DNA of 64,000 bases, taken from NCBI GenBank assembly GCA_030447805.1, contig JAUJOE010000005.1:123688-187687 (forward strand), read 5' to 3'. Source of the stretch: Nocardioidaceae bacterium. GTDB taxonomy: Bacteria; Actinomycetota; Actinomycetes; Propionibacteriales; Nocardioidaceae. Below the pieces are notes generated by a model. That model made no database searches. It was not told the DNA's origin and was given only the letters and a program-made list of their open reading frames with translations. Numbering within the stretch: position 1 is the first letter of the stretch; each line of letters begins with the position of its first letter. This document shows positions 41,901 through 51,725 of this stretch, in pieces. The translations under genes were made by a program, and so were the position numbers.

Positions 41901-43207
41901 GGCGCGGTGACGGCGGAGATGGAGCGCGCGAGGTCGCGGCCGACCGCATCTGGGTCGAGCTCGACTCGACGGCCACTCGCGATCACCGACGTGACGTCGG
42001 CCGCCGTCGCGGCGAACACGACAGTGCCGCAGTCCGCTGCGGTTCCGGCGGTGCGTGGCGAGCTGGGGTCGAGTGTCACGAGGTCGGCCCAGGCTCCTGG
42101 CGCGATCTCACCAGCAGTGAACCCCAGCGACCGGTGTCCTCCCGCAGTGGCTGCATGGAGGAGGTCGGCTGCAGCCCAAGAGCCCCGCCGCCCTGAGCCA
42201 AGGCGCTCGTCGAGCTCTACCGCCCGCATCTCCTCGTGCATGTCGATGACCGCGTGACTGTCAGAGCCAAGGGTGAGGGTCGCACCTGCGTCGGCCAGCT
42301 GGCGCGACGGCCCGATGCCGTCGGCCAGGTCACGCTCGGTGGTCGGGCAGAAGCAGGCGTTGCACTTCGCTTGCCCGAGCAGGGCAATGTCGCTGGCAGT
42401 GAGGTGGGTGGCGTGGACGGCTGAGAGCCGCTCGCTGAGCACGCCGTGTACGGCGAGCAGCTGGGTCGGCGTACAGCCGTGGCGTTGTAGGCAGGCGGTG
42501 TTCTCGGCGACCTGCTCCGACAGGTGCACGTGCAGCGGCGCCTTGGGCAGTGCCGACGCGACGTCACCAAGCGCCGTATGCGGGACCGCCCGGACCGAGT
42601 GGATCGCCGCACCGACGACAACGGCTGGGTCAGCGACGTCTGCATCGAGGGCGCTCACCCGGTCGCGCCAGGCGTCGACCGTGCCGTCGCTGAACCGCCG
42701 CTGCACACCACTCGGCTCGGCCCCGAACCCCGCAGACAGGTAGCAGGTGTCGAGCAGGGCGATGCGGAGCCCGGCGTCCCGGGCGGCCTGTACGACGGCG
42801 TGCCCCATCGCGTTCGCGTCGTCGTACGGCGCACCGCCGGGGCCGTGGTGCAGGTAGTGGAACTCGCCCACAGCGGTGATGCCGGTCAGCGCCATCTCCC
42901 GGTAGGTGGCGAGGGCGAGGGCGTAGTAGGTGTCGGGGTCGAGGCGGTCGGCGACGGCGTACATCGTCTCCCGCCAGGTCCAGAAGTCCCCGCGCTGCTG
43001 CTGGGTGCGCGCCCGCAGCGCCCGGTGGAAGGCGTGGCTGTGACAGTTTGCGAACCCGGGGATGGTCAGGCCGGACAGGCGCTCGGCCACCTGAGGTGGT
43101 TCGCCTTCGCTGACGTTGGTGATATGGGGGCCGTCGACCGCGACGACGACGCCGTCGACGAAGCCGCTGGAGCCCAGCCAGGCCCGCTCACACCAGTACG
43201 TCGTCAC
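41897..43207 (-). CDS. hutF: Formimidoylglutamate deiminase
   Basis: 436-residue zinc amidohydrolase that converts N-formimidoyl-glutamate to N-formylglutamate, the branch of histidine degradation typical of Pseudomonas and actinobacteria. The metal site [28 protein letters not shown] (HxH type, about residue 57), the conserved [42 protein letters not shown], and the distal [16 protein letters not shown] are all present. The GTG start overlaps the amidohydrolase stop upstream and the stop overlaps the hutI start, so three genes form one unit. Confidence 0.95.
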   Translation of the reverse strand: MTTYWCERAWLGSSGFVDGVVVAVDGPHITNVSEGEPPQVAERLSGLTIPGFANCHSHAFHRALRARTQQQRGDFWTWRETMYAVADRLDPDTYYALALATYREMALTGITAVGEFHYLHHGPGGAPYDDANAMGHAVVQAARDAGLRIALLDTCYLSAGFGAEPSGVQRRFSDGTVDAWRDRVSALDADVADPAVVVGAAIHSVRAVPHTALGDVASALPKAPLHVHLSEQVAENTACLQRHGCTPTQLLAVHGVLSERLSAVHATHLTASDIALLGQAKCNACFCPTTERDLADGIGPSRQLADAGATLTLGSDSHAVIDMHEEMRAVELDERLGSGRRGSWAAADLLHAATAGGHRSLGFTAGEIAPGAWADLVTLDPSSPRTAGTAADCGTVVFAATAADVTSVIASGRRVELDPDAVGRDLARSISAVTAP

Positions 43208-44403
43208 GCCGCGAGCTCGGTCAGCACGGTGGCCAGCGCCTCGACACCGGCAAGGCAGTCGGCCATCTCGGCGTACTCGGCCGGTGAATGCGAGATGCCC
43301 GACGGGTTTCGGACGAAGAGCATTGCCGAGGGGATGCCGGCGAGCTGGAGGATCCCCGCGTCGTGGCCAGCGCCCGTCGGGATCTGGGGAGCGTCGTCGA
43401 GTACGGCGGCCAGCCGGGCACCGAGCGGAACGTCGAAGTCCACGGTCGGTGAGCCCGACTCCGCGGTCACCGTCACCGTCGTACCGTCGCGTTCGGCACG
43501 CTCTCGGGCCTGCCGCTCGACCGCCGCGACGAGTTGGTCGACCATGGCGGCGTCCGGTCCGCGGGCGTCGAGCCAGGCACGCACCTCTTCGGGGATGGCG
43601 TTGGTGACGTTCGGGTATACCTCCAGGCGGCCGAACGTGGCTCTGGCGCCACTCAGCCGCGCCTGCTTGTTAGCGGCCAGGGCCGTCATGGCGTAGGTGA
43701 GCATGGGGTCGCGGCGGTCGTCCATCCGGGTCGCGCCCGCGTGGTTTGGCTCGCCGGCGAAGTCGAACCGCCAGCGGCCATGCGCCCAGCTGTTCGACGC
43801 CACCGCGATGGCGCGATCCCGGTTCACCAGGTCGCGGCCCTGCTCGACATGCAGCTCGACGTACGCCTCGACACCCTCGAGCAGACTGGACGGGCCGAGG
43901 TCAGGTTCGAGGCCCGCCGTGCTCATGGCGTCGAGCAGCCACACGCCGTCGCGGTCGCGCAGCGATGCGGCTGCCTCCGCGCTCAGCTGGCCGGTGGCGA
44001 GCCGCGAGCCCAGGCAGGCGAGGCCGAAGCGCGACCCTTCCTCCTCGACGAACATCGCCACCCCGATCGGCTTATTCGGCACGACGCCGCGGTCACGCAA
44101 GGCGTCGAGGGCGGCGAACGACGAGACGACGCCTAGTGGCCCGTCGAAGGCCCCGCCGTTGTCGACGGAGTCAAGGTGCGAGCCGATGAGGACGCCCGCA
44201 CCGGCGGATCCCTCAGGGCGCCACCATGCGATTGCGTTTCCCTGGCCGTCGTATGTGACGTCAAGGCCTCGGGCCGCTGCTTCGTGTGCGTACCAGGCGA
44301 CAAGCTCCCGTTCCGCCGATGCGAACGGTGCGCGGAAGTATCCCCCGGTCGAGGCGCTGCGGCCGATCGGCAGCAGGTCCGCCCACATCTCCTCGAAGCT
44401 CAC
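43204..44403 (-). CDS. Allantoate/N-carbamoyl amino acid amidohydrolase-like (M20 family)
   Basis: 399-residue peptidase-M20 family hydrolase. Metal-binding motifs are GVLIGSHLDSVDNGGAFDGPLGVVSSFAAL (His and Asp, about 75-104), MFVEEEGSRFG (Glu pair), VELHVEQGRDLVNRDRAIAV and the C-terminal GAGHDAGILQLAGIPSAMLFVRNPSGISHSPAEY with the final histidine. In Streptomyces coelicolor a homologue lies in the same position between hutU and hutF, so here it probably replaces HutG as the N-formylglutamate amidohydrolase; that role is inferred. The GTG at 44403 is chosen for a normal length, with GATATT 6 nt upstream; longer starts would run into the hairpin at 44465. Confidence 0.85.
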   Translation of the reverse strand: MSFEEMWADLLPIGRSASTGGYFRAPFASAERELVAWYAHEAAARGLDVTYDGQGNAIAWWRPEGSAGAGVLIGSHLDSVDNGGAFDGPLGVVSSFAALDALRDRGVVPNKPIGVAMFVEEEGSRFGLACLGSRLATGQLSAEAAASLRDRDGVWLLDAMSTAGLEPDLGPSSLLEGVEAYVELHVEQGRDLVNRDRAIAVASNSWAHGRWRFDFAGEPNHAGATRMDDRRDPMLTYAMTALAANKQARLSGARATFGRLEVYPNVTNAIPEEVRAWLDARGPDAAMVDQLVAAVERQARERAERDGTTVTVTAESGSPTVDFDVPLGARLAAVLDDAPQIPTGAGHDAGILQLAGIPSAMLFVRNPSGISHSPAEYAEMADCLAGVEALATVLTELAA

Positions 44404-44464
44404 CCGTGCAATATCCCAGACGCAACGTGCTCGCGGGATGCGCATGTCTCTAGCTGGGCCCATC

Positions 44465-44505
44465 TGTGGAGTCCTTCCGGCATCTGGTGCCGGAGGAACT
44501 CCACA
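44465..44505. repeat. Strong hairpin between divergent genes
   Basis: Two 18-nt arms (44465-44482 and 44488-44505) pair with only two mismatched positions and a 5-nt loop. Arms start TGTGGAGT and end CCGGCA. It is in the 198-nt space between the amidohydrolase and nitroreductase starts, where a terminator would not be expected, so a regulatory or repeat origin is possible. Confidence 0.75.
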
Positions 44506-44601
44506 AACCGACACCCGACGGGTCACGTGCAAGCGAGAGCATCGCGTCGGGCGTCCGCTGGATGCGTGCCGTGGAGTGCTACGTCCGGGCAAGATGGTGG
44601 T

Positions 44602-45222
44602 GTGCAGTTCCAGCAGGTGGTCGACCGTCGCCGGATGGTGCGCAACTACACCGACGAGCCGGTCGACCCGGCCATTGTCGACCGGCTCTTGGCCAACGCG
44701 CTGCACGCGCCGAGCGCCGGCTTCAGCCAAGGTTGGGCGTTCCTGCTGCTCGACAGTCGCGACGACATCGAGAGGTTCTGGCGCTCCACCGAAGCACACG
44801 AGGGGTTGCCCGACAGGTGGCTCAGCGGTATGCAGCGCGCGCCGGTGATCGTCGTACCGCTGTCGTGCAAGCAGGTGTACCTCGACCGGTACGCCGCGCC
44901 CGACAAGGGCTGGACCGACAAGGACGAGGCGCGCTGGCCGGTGCCCTACTGGGACATCGACACGGGCATGGCGGCGCTACTGATCCTGCAGACGGCCACC
45001 GACGAGGGCCTCGGTGCGTGCTTCTTCGGTGTGCCCAGGGACAAGTGGGACCCGTTCCGAGCCGAGTTCGGCATCCCCGAGCAGTACACGCCGATCGGGG
45101 CGATCACCATCGGCCATCGCGCCCCCGACAAGCCGTCTCCTTCGCTGAAGCGCGGCCGCAAACCGGTTGCCGAGGTCGTACACCGGTCACACTGGGGATC
45201 CAAGCAGCACTCGGCCACCTGA
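44602..45222 (+). CDS. Nitroreductase-family protein
   Basis: 206-residue FMN-dependent oxidoreductase of the nitroreductase fold: the FMN-phosphate-binding VDRRRMVRNYTDEPVD (about residues 7-22), PSAGFSQGWAFLLLD, and the dimer helix AALLILQTATDEGLGACFFGVP. The substrate is unknown; the family includes nitroaromatic, flavin and thiazole/oxazole dehydrogenases. The GTG at 44602 has CAAGAT 6 nt upstream. It is the only plus-strand gene within the hut region and splits the minus-strand genes into two transcription units. Confidence 0.88.
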   Translation: MQFQQVVDRRRMVRNYTDEPVDPAIVDRLLANALHAPSAGFSQGWAFLLLDSRDDIERFWRSTEAHEGLPDRWLSGMQRAPVIVVPLSCKQVYLDRYAAPDKGWTDKDEARWPVPYWDIDTGMAALLILQTATDEGLGACFFGVPRDKWDPFRAEFGIPEQYTPIGAITIGHRAPDKPSPSLKRGRKPVAEVVHRSHWGSKQHSAT

Positions 45223-45226
45223 GGGC

Positions 45227-46687
45227 TTATGCGTCGGCTCGCACCTGCTCGGGGTAGATCATCTCAGCGGGTGGGCGCGAGGTGCGCTTGGCCCACGGGT
45301 AGTAGATCAGCGCCGTGACAAAGAGTCCGACCAGCCACGAGATGTCGGCGCCGCCGAGCGCCTCTGTCGCTGGCCCCGTGTACAGCTCCTGGGCGAGGAA
45401 GGGGAACTGCAAGAGGATGCCGAGGACGTACGACGACAACGCGGCCACGTTCCAGCGGCCGTAGCGGCCGTCGGGGTCGTAGAGGGCCGGGATGTCCACC
45501 CGTTCCTTCGACACCAGGTAGTAGTCGGTCAAGTTGATTGCGCTCCACGGTGTGAACACCGTGAGCAGGACGAGGATGAAGTTCCGGAAGTTTGTGAGGA
45601 AGTCCTCGCTCGCAAGCAGCGCGATCAGCACCGAGACCGCGATGAAGCCGGCGATGTAGAGCCCGCGCGCGAACGGCCGGATGCGGTCGACGCCACTAAA
45701 CGACGTCAACGTGGTCGTGATCGTCATGAACCCGCCGTACGCGTTGAGACAGTTCACGGTCAGCTTGCCGACCACGATGACGGCGTAGATCGCGATCGCG
45801 AGGATCGCGGGCCCGGCCAGGTCGCCGAGGAATCCGACCTGGTTGGCGATGAACGGCAGCTGGTTCTCCGGAAGCTGCGCGCTGGCCGACAGCGCCGCGA
45901 GCAGCGCGCCGAACGTCATCGACCACTGGGACCCGATGACCGTGCCGGCCAGCGTCCTCGAGAACGTCGCGCTCTCGTTGGTGTCGCGCGGGAGGTAGCG
46001 CGAGTAGTCCGCGACGTACGGGCCGAACGTCAGCTGCCACCCGGCCGCGAGCGAAATCGCCAGTAGGAACGTCACCACGTCGAAGTTCTGGTCGCTCAGC
46101 ACCGCACCGACGTCGTACGTCGTCACGAGTCGGACAGCGAGATAGACGAACCCCACGATGCCCACCACTGTCGAGATGCGACCCATGGCGTGGATGTAGC
46201 GGTATCCGAGCGTTGCCACCAGGAAAGTCAGCAGCCCGAAGATGATGATGCCGAACGCGGCCGCGTCGACTGCCGCGATCTCGTTGATCGCCTGCCCCGC
46301 CAGGACCGTGCCGGTGGCTGCAAACCCGAGGTACATGATCACGACGAGCACCAGCGGCAAGATGGCGCCGTACACGCCGAACTGTGCCCGGCTGGAGATC
46401 ATCTGCGGCAGGCCCAGCCGTGGCCCCTGCGCAGAGTGCAGCGCCATCACGATGCCGCCGCAGATGTTGCCGATCAGCAGTCCGATGATCGCCCAGAGGG
46501 CATCGGCGCCGAATATCACCGCCAGCGCGCCGTCGACGATGGCGGTGATCTGCATGTTCGCCCCGAACCACAAGGTGAACTGGTTCGCCGGCGACCCGTG
46601 CCGCTCGTCGTCGGGCACGACGTCGATGGAGCGCCGCTCGATGCGGTTGACGATCGGCGCGGCGGTCTGTGTCGCTTGGGTGCTCAC
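45227..46687 (-). CDS. NCS1-family cytosine/purine-type permease
   Basis: 486-residue transporter with about 12 hydrophobic helices, of the nucleobase:cation symporter-1 family: the N-terminal [25 protein letters not shown] (helix 1 with the sodium/substrate residues), [45 protein letters not shown] and [14 protein letters not shown] are characteristic. Its start overlaps the hutU stop (GTGA), so it belongs to the hut operon. It may import histidine, urocanate or another imidazole compound; this is inferred from position, as typical NCS1 substrates are purines, pyrimidines and hydantoins. Confidence 0.9.
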   Translation of the reverse strand: MSTQATQTAAPIVNRIERRSIDVVPDDERHGSPANQFTLWFGANMQITAIVDGALAVIFGADALWAIIGLLIGNICGGIVMALHSAQGPRLGLPQMISSRAQFGVYGAILPLVLVVIMYLGFAATGTVLAGQAINEIAAVDAAAFGIIIFGLLTFLVATLGYRYIHAMGRISTVVGIVGFVYLAVRLVTTYDVGAVLSDQNFDVVTFLLAISLAAGWQLTFGPYVADYSRYLPRDTNESATFSRTLAGTVIGSQWSMTFGALLAALSASAQLPENQLPFIANQVGFLGDLAGPAILAIAIYAVIVVGKLTVNCLNAYGGFMTITTTLTSFSGVDRIRPFARGLYIAGFIAVSVLIALLASEDFLTNFRNFILVLLTVFTPWSAINLTDYYLVSKERVDIPALYDPDGRYGRWNVAALSSYVLGILLQFPFLAQELYTGPATEALGGADISWLVGLFVTALIYYPWAKRTSRPPAEMIYPEQVRADA

Positions 46688-48399
46688 GAGCTGACCTCCT
46701 TCGCAGCGGTGCCCGCTGCGGACTCACGCTTCATGGGGATGGGGACGTCGCGTTCTGCGGCCACCTCGGCGGCGCGGTCGTAACCCGCGTCGACGTGCCT
46801 GATCACGCCCATCCCGGGGTCGTTGGTCAGCACCCGCTCGGCCTTTTGGGCGGCGAGCTCGGTGCCGTCGACCACCACCACCTGGCCGGCGTGGATCGAG
46901 CGCCCGATCCCGACTCCCCCGCCGTGGTGGATCGACACCCAGGAGGCGCCTGAGGCCACGTTGACCATGGCGTTGAGCAGCGGCCAGTCGGCGATCGCGT
47001 CGGAGCCGTCGAGCATGGCTTCCGTCTCCCGGTACGGCGACGCGACCGAGCCGCAGTCGAGATGGTCCCGCCCGATCACGACTGGCGCCTGCAGCTCACC
47101 GGAGGCGACCATGTCGTTGAAGCGCAACCCGGCCCGGTGCCGCTCGCCGTACCCGAGCCAGCAGATCCGCGCCGGCAGCCCCTGGTAGTGCACCTTCTCG
47201 CCCGCCTTGGTGATCCAGCGAGCGAGCAGCTCGTCGTCGGGGAACAGGTCGAGGACCGCCCGGTCGGTCGCCGCGATGTCCTTGGGGTCGCCGGAGAGCG
47301 CGGCCCAGCGGAACGGGCCCTTGCCCTCGCAGAACAGCGGCCTGATGTACGCCGGCACGAAGCCGGGGTAGTCGAACGCCCGGTCGAAGCCGCCGAGCTT
47401 GGCCTCGGCGCGCAGCGAGTTGCCGTAGTCGAACACCTCCGCGCCCGCGTCGAGGAAGCCGACCATCGCCTCGCAGTGCCGCGCCATCGACTCCTGCGCC
47501 CGCGCGGTGAAGTCGGCGGGATCCTTCTCTCGGAACGCCACCCAGTCGTCGAACTCGACACCGGCCGGCAGGTACATCAGCGGGTCGTGGGCCGACGTCT
47601 GGTCGGTGACGATGTCGATCGGTGCACCCATCATCAGTAACTCAGGCACCAGCTCCGCGGCGTTGCCCAAGACGCCGATCGACAGCGGCTTTCGAGTATC
47701 TCTCGCCTCGACCGCCAGGTCGACGGCGTGCTTCACCGAGTCCGCCCGCACGTCGAGGTAGCCGTGCTCGATGCGGCGCCTGATGCGGGTGTCGTCGCAC
47801 TCGACGCAGATGCAGACGCCGTCGTTCATCGTGACCGCCAGCGGCTGCGCGCCACCCATCCCGCCGAGGCCAGCGGTGAGGGTGATCGTTCCCGCCAGCG
47901 TCGGCTGGCCATTGTCGAGCCGGCCACCGGCCGCAAGCTTGGCGGCGATGGCGGCGAACGTCTCGTACGTGCCCTGCAAGATGCCCTGGGTGCCGATGTA
48001 GATCCACGACCCCGCGGTCATCTGCCCGTACATGGTCAGCCCCAGCGCCTCCAGGCGGCGGAACTCCTCCCAGTTGGCCCAGTCGCCGACCAGGTTGGAG
48101 TTCGCGATCAGCACCCGCGGCGCCCACTCGTGGGTACGCATCACACCGACCGGGCGCCCGCTCTGCACCAGCAGGGTCTCGTCGCCGTGCAGGTCGGTGA
48201 GTGAGGCGATCAACGCGTCGTACGACGGCCAGTCCCGGGCTGCCTTGCCCGACCCGCCGTACACCACCAGCTGTTCAGGGTGCTCGGCCACCTCGGGGTC
48301 GAGGTTGTTCATCAGCATCCGCATCGGCGCCTCGGTCTGCCAGCTCCGGGCGGTCAGCGTCGTGCCGCGCGGAGCCTTGACGGTGCGTGGTCCACTCAT
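46684..48399 (-). CDS. hutU: Urocanate hydratase
   Basis: NAD-dependent conversion of urocanate to imidazolone propionate, second step of histidine degradation. 571 residues from the ATG at 48399, which has AAAGGAG about 8 nt upstream. Conserved segments: [126 protein letters not shown] and [14 protein letters not shown]. It lies 42 nt downstream of hutH. Confidence 0.97.
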   Translation of the reverse strand: MSGPRTVKAPRGTTLTARSWQTEAPMRMLMNNLDPEVAEHPEQLVVYGGSGKAARDWPSYDALIASLTDLHGDETLLVQSGRPVGVMRTHEWAPRVLIANSNLVGDWANWEEFRRLEALGLTMYGQMTAGSWIYIGTQGILQGTYETFAAIAAKLAAGGRLDNGQPTLAGTITLTAGLGGMGGAQPLAVTMNDGVCICVECDDTRIRRRIEHGYLDVRADSVKHAVDLAVEARDTRKPLSIGVLGNAAELVPELLMMGAPIDIVTDQTSAHDPLMYLPAGVEFDDWVAFREKDPADFTARAQESMARHCEAMVGFLDAGAEVFDYGNSLRAEAKLGGFDRAFDYPGFVPAYIRPLFCEGKGPFRWAALSGDPKDIAATDRAVLDLFPDDELLARWITKAGEKVHYQGLPARICWLGYGERHRAGLRFNDMVASGELQAPVVIGRDHLDCGSVASPYRETEAMLDGSDAIADWPLLNAMVNVASGASWVSIHHGGGVGIGRSIHAGQVVVVDGTELAAQKAERVLTNDPGMGVIRHVDAGYDRAAEVAAERDVPIPMKRESAAGTAAKEVSS

Positions 48400-48440
48400 G
48401 CGCACTTCTCCTTTCCCAGCAAGTCCTTTCCCCACCCAGC

Positions 48441-49994
48441 TCAGCCCAGCGGTTCGACCAGGGCGGTGTTGGCGGCAGCGACGAGTGCGCCCGAACGCAC
48501 CAACTCGACGGCTGCTGCTATCTCAGGCGACAGGTGCCGGTCCGGTCCCGGGCCGGCGACCCGCTCTCGCAGGGCAGCGACGACCGCCCCGGTTGCCGGC
48601 GCCGGTTTGAGCGGCTCCCGCAGATCGAGCCCGCGGGCGGCGGTGAGCACCTCGATCGCGAGCACCTGTCCGAGCGCGTCGACGCTGCGGCGAAGCTTGC
48701 GCGCGGACGACCAGCCCATGGAGACATGGTCCTCCTGCATCGCGCTGGAGGGAATGGAGTCGACGCTCGCGGGGTTTGCCAGCCGCTTGAGGTCCGAGAC
48801 CAGGCCGGCTGCGGTGTACTGGGCGATCATGTGACCGCTGTCGACGCCTGGGTCGGCCGCGAGGAACGGCGGCAGGCCGGCGTTGCGGGCGACGTCGAGG
48901 AACCTGTCGGTACGCCGCTCCGACATGCTCGCGACGTCGGCGATCGGGATCGCGAGGATGTCGAGGACGTACGCCAGCGGCGCCCCGTGGAAGTTGCCGT
49001 TGCTCTCCACCCGGCCGTCAGCCAGCACGACAGGGTTGTCGATCGCCGACGCCAGCTCCCGCCCCGCCACTGCTTCCGCGTAGTCGACGGTGTCTCGCGT
49101 CGCGCCGAGCACCTGCGGTGAGCAGCGCAACGAGTACGCGTCCTGCACTCGGTGACAATCCGGCCCGCGATGGCTCGCCACCACCTCTGAACCGTCGAGC
49201 AGCGCGCGCAGGTTCGCCGCCGAGACCGCCTGGCCCGGATGGGGCCGCAGCCCCTGCAGGTCGGCGGCGAAGACCCGGTCGGTGCCGAGCAGGCCTTCGA
49301 CCGACATCGCCGCCGCGATGTCGGCGGTCGTGAGCAGATTTCGCAGGTCGGCGATCGCCAGCACCAGCATGCCGAGCATGCCGTCGGTGCCGTTGATCAG
49401 GGCCAGCCCCTCCTTCGCCGCCAGCTCGACCGGCCGCAGATCTGCGGCGGCGAGCGCTGCGCCGGCCGGACGGCGTACCCCCTCGGCGTCGGACACCTCG
49501 CCCTCGCCCATCAACGCCAGCGCACAGTGCGCAAGCGGTGCGAGGTCACCGGAGCAGCCAAGGCTGCCGTGCTCGTAGACGACCGGCGTGATGCGGTGCG
49601 TGATGAGGTCGGCAAGGGCTTGGGCTGTTTCCAGGCGTACGCCGGTGCGTCCCGTCGCGAGCGTCGACAGCCGCAGCAGCATCATCGCCCGCACGACCTC
49701 CGTCTCCACCACTGCGCCTGAGCCGGCTGCATGGGAGCGAATCAGCGACTTCTGCAGCTGAGCGCGCATCTCCTCGTGGATGTGCCGGGTCGCCAGCGCA
49801 CCGAATCCGGTCGAGATCCCGTACGCCGGATTGGGCGACGCAGCCAGCTCGTCGACAGCCGCGCGCGATCGCTGAATCGCCGTTCGCACCTGCTCGCTCA
49901 GCTCGACGGCGGCGCCGTGCCGCGCGACCTGCACGACCTCGCCGATGCCGAGCGGCGAGACGTCGATGACGACTGGTTTCCCCACAGTCGCCAT
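48441..49994 (-). CDS. hutH: Histidine ammonia-lyase
   Basis: First step of histidine catabolism, releasing ammonia to give urocanate. 517 residues: [17 protein letters not shown] near the N-terminus, the MIO prosthetic group segment [26 protein letters not shown] (about residue 142; the tripeptide is Cys-Ser-Gly rather than Ala-Ser-Gly), [30 protein letters not shown], and [19 protein letters not shown]. The Ser-Gly that cyclises is present; some Streptomyces-type enzymes also have Cys in the first position (recalled, not checked). It heads the hutH-hutU-permease operon. Confidence 0.96.
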   Translation of the reverse strand: MATVGKPVVIDVSPLGIGEVVQVARHGAAVELSEQVRTAIQRSRAAVDELAASPNPAYGISTGFGALATRHIHEEMRAQLQKSLIRSHAAGSGAVVETEVVRAMMLLRLSTLATGRTGVRLETAQALADLITHRITPVVYEHGSLGCSGDLAPLAHCALALMGEGEVSDAEGVRRPAGAALAAADLRPVELAAKEGLALINGTDGMLGMLVLAIADLRNLLTTADIAAAMSVEGLLGTDRVFAADLQGLRPHPGQAVSAANLRALLDGSEVVASHRGPDCHRVQDAYSLRCSPQVLGATRDTVDYAEAVAGRELASAIDNPVVLADGRVESNGNFHGAPLAYVLDILAIPIADVASMSERRTDRFLDVARNAGLPPFLAADPGVDSGHMIAQYTAAGLVSDLKRLANPASVDSIPSSAMQEDHVSMGWSSARKLRRSVDALGQVLAIEVLTAARGLDLREPLKPAPATGAVVAALRERVAGPGPDRHLSPEIAAAVELVRSGALVAAANTALVEPLG

Positions 49995-50077
49995 TCCAGC
50001 CTTATCGCGGGGCTCGGGCTAGGGGTTGCCGGAGGCAGGAGTCTGGCATCCCAGACAGTGTGCTTCGCCTGAGGGGT

Positions 50078-50809
50078 TCAGTCGTCGGCAAGGAGGTGAC
50101 GCAGGTAACGGTCGGGTGCCGCCAAGTACCGCTTCCAGTGTTGGACGAGCTCGAGCTCATCCCAGGTGGCCTCGCGCAGCCCCCACTCGCCCACCTCAAG
50201 GATCGCGGCGCCGGGCAGCGCGGCGAGCACCGGGGAGTGGGTGGCGCACAGGATCTGCGAGCGTTCGCTGACGAGTCGGTCGAAGACGCCCATCAGCGCC
50301 AGTGTCGAGGAGAAGGACAGCGCGGCCTCCGGCTCGTCGAGGCAGTAGAAGCCGGTGGAGTTGAACCGGGCGTCGAGCAGCTCGAGGAAGGACTCGCCAT
50401 GGCTCATCTCGTGAAATCGGGGGTCGGGACGGTCAGTCGGGTGGTTCTCGAGGTAGGTGTACCAGCTGTGCATGGTCTCTGCCCGGAGGAAGAATCCCCA
50501 CCGGCCGCTCCCGATTCCGCGTTGCAGCCGGATGGCGAAGTGCAGTGGGGACTCGGTCTCGCGGGTGGAGTGCCGGCCAAAAGCCGATCCGCCCTCGGGC
50601 GACAAGCCGTACGCGACAGCGATTGCTTCGACCAGCGTCGACTTGCCCGAGCCGTTCTCGCCGACGAGGAACGTGACACCGGGAGAAAGATCAAGCCCGT
50701 CTCGCAACAGCTGAGCGACGGCCGGGATAGTTGCCGGCCATCGACCTGGCGGAAGCCCGGATGCGGCCTCCGGGAGGACACGCACGACCGGCGGCTGGTC
50801 GAAGTCCAC
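50078..50809 (-). CDS. AAA-family ATPase (ABC-type, predicted)
   Basis: 243-residue soluble ATPase related to the ABC/SMC-like group. Walker A is VTFLVGENGSGKSTLVEAIAVAYGL (about residues 45-70), the MSHGESFLELLDARF segment takes the place of the signature, and Walker B is GFYCLDEPEAALSFSSTLALMGVFDRL followed by the switch CATHSP. This compact architecture is common in actinobacteria, often without known partners; it is not an overt toxin-antitoxin or OLD nuclease because no Toprim domain is present. The GTG at 50809 has TAGGGT 7 nt upstream, and its start is 39 nt from the divergent IclR gene. Confidence 0.85.
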   Translation of the reverse strand: MDFDQPPVVRVLPEAASGLPPGRWPATIPAVAQLLRDGLDLSPGVTFLVGENGSGKSTLVEAIAVAYGLSPEGGSAFGRHSTRETESPLHFAIRLQRGIGSGRWGFFLRAETMHSWYTYLENHPTDRPDPRFHEMSHGESFLELLDARFNSTGFYCLDEPEAALSFSSTLALMGVFDRLVSERSQILCATHSPVLAALPGAAILEVGEWGLREATWDELELVQHWKRYLAAPDRYLRHLLADD

Positions 50810-50816
50810 ACGCGGC

Positions 50817-50842
50817 ACCCTACGGCTGACGAGGGCTAGCCT
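50817..50842. promoter_or_regulatory. Face-to-face leaderless -10 boxes (ATPase / IclR)
   Basis: TAGGGT on the minus strand (50817-50822) is 7 nt before the ATPase GTG, and TAGCCT on the plus strand (50837-50842) is 6 nt before the IclR ATG. The 14-nt gap means the two promoters cannot be occupied together. Confidence 0.6.
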
Positions 50843-50848
50843 GCCGTC

Positions 50849-51622
50849 ATGCCCGGCTCTCAAGCCCCCGCGGCGACTCGGGCGCTCAGGGCGCTGCGCT
50901 TCGTCGCCGCCCAGCCCGAACCGGTGGCACTCGACCGCATCGCCAAGGCGGTCGGAATGCCGCGCTCATCGGCGTACCACCTGATCAACGCCATGATCGC
51001 CGAGGGCTTCATCACTCACGTCGAGGACCAACACCGGTACGCCCTTGGTGTCGCCGCGTTCGAGGTGGGCAGTGGCTATTCGCGGCAGGCCCCGCTGCAC
51101 CGGCTTGCGCGCCGGCCACTGGCTGACCTCGTCGACGCGCTGGGGGAGTCTGCCCACTTCGCGGTGCTCCACGGCCGCGATGTCTACTACGTGTTGGAGG
51201 AGCGGGCCGGTCACCGGCCACCGCTCGTCAGCGGCGTCGGCGTACGCCTGCCAGCGCACCTGACGGCAAGCGGCCGGGCGATGCTCGCGGCGCTGCCCGC
51301 CGCTCAGGTTCGCGCGCTGTTCCCCGACGCGGCGGCCTTCGTCGCGCGGCACACCGATGCGCCGAGCACCCCGCGCGAGCTGACGGTCCTGCTTGCGCAC
51401 ACGCGCCGACGCGGCTACGCCACCGAGGAAGGCGACGTCACGCCGGGCTTCGCGTCGATCGCCGTACCCGTCCTCGATGCGGCCGGGCACCCGGTCGCTG
51501 CGGTTGCGGTGACCTATGAGACGGCTCGCGGCGTGGACGTCGATCACGTCGTACGTCGAGTTCGCCGGACCGCTGACGCCCTCACCCGCCGGCTCGGCGG
51601 TTCGCCTCCCGGCACGTCGTAG
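50849..51622 (+). CDS. IclR-family transcriptional regulator
   Basis: 257 residues. The N-terminal winged helix is ALRALRFVAAQPEPVALDRIAKAVGMPRSSAYHLINAMIAEGFITHVEDQHRYALG; the C-terminal effector domain includes SAHFAVLHGRDVYYVLEE, LTASGRAMLAALP, RRRGYATEEGDVTPGFASIAVPVLDAAGHPVAAVAVTY, typical of IclR. It is the regulator nearest to the hut genes (one gene away), and IclR proteins control aromatic and amino acid catabolism, so hutH control is possible but not shown. The downstream oxidoreductase starts 103 nt later. Confidence 0.92.
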   Translation: MPGSQAPAATRALRALRFVAAQPEPVALDRIAKAVGMPRSSAYHLINAMIAEGFITHVEDQHRYALGVAAFEVGSGYSRQAPLHRLARRPLADLVDALGESAHFAVLHGRDVYYVLEERAGHRPPLVSGVGVRLPAHLTASGRAMLAALPAAQVRALFPDAAAFVARHTDAPSTPRELTVLLAHTRRRGYATEEGDVTPGFASIAVPVLDAAGHPVAAVAVTYETARGVDVDHVVRRVRRTADALTRRLGGSPPGTS

Positions 51623-51725
51623 TTGGCGGTCACCGCCGGTGGGATGCTTGTCACAGCGGCTGCGCAAGCCGCGGCCGGCAGGCGCCGGTTAAGGTCACGA
51701 TGGATCTGCAGAGCGAGGAGTGACC

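Noticed and set aside
46190..46783. Plus-strand frames opposite the permease and hutU
   Set aside because: Shadows of conserved genes; no start signal or recognisable domain.
50078..50809. Defence-type ATPase (OLD nuclease or retron-associated)
   Set aside because: No Toprim nuclease domain or associated effector gene is visible in the 243-residue protein or next to it.
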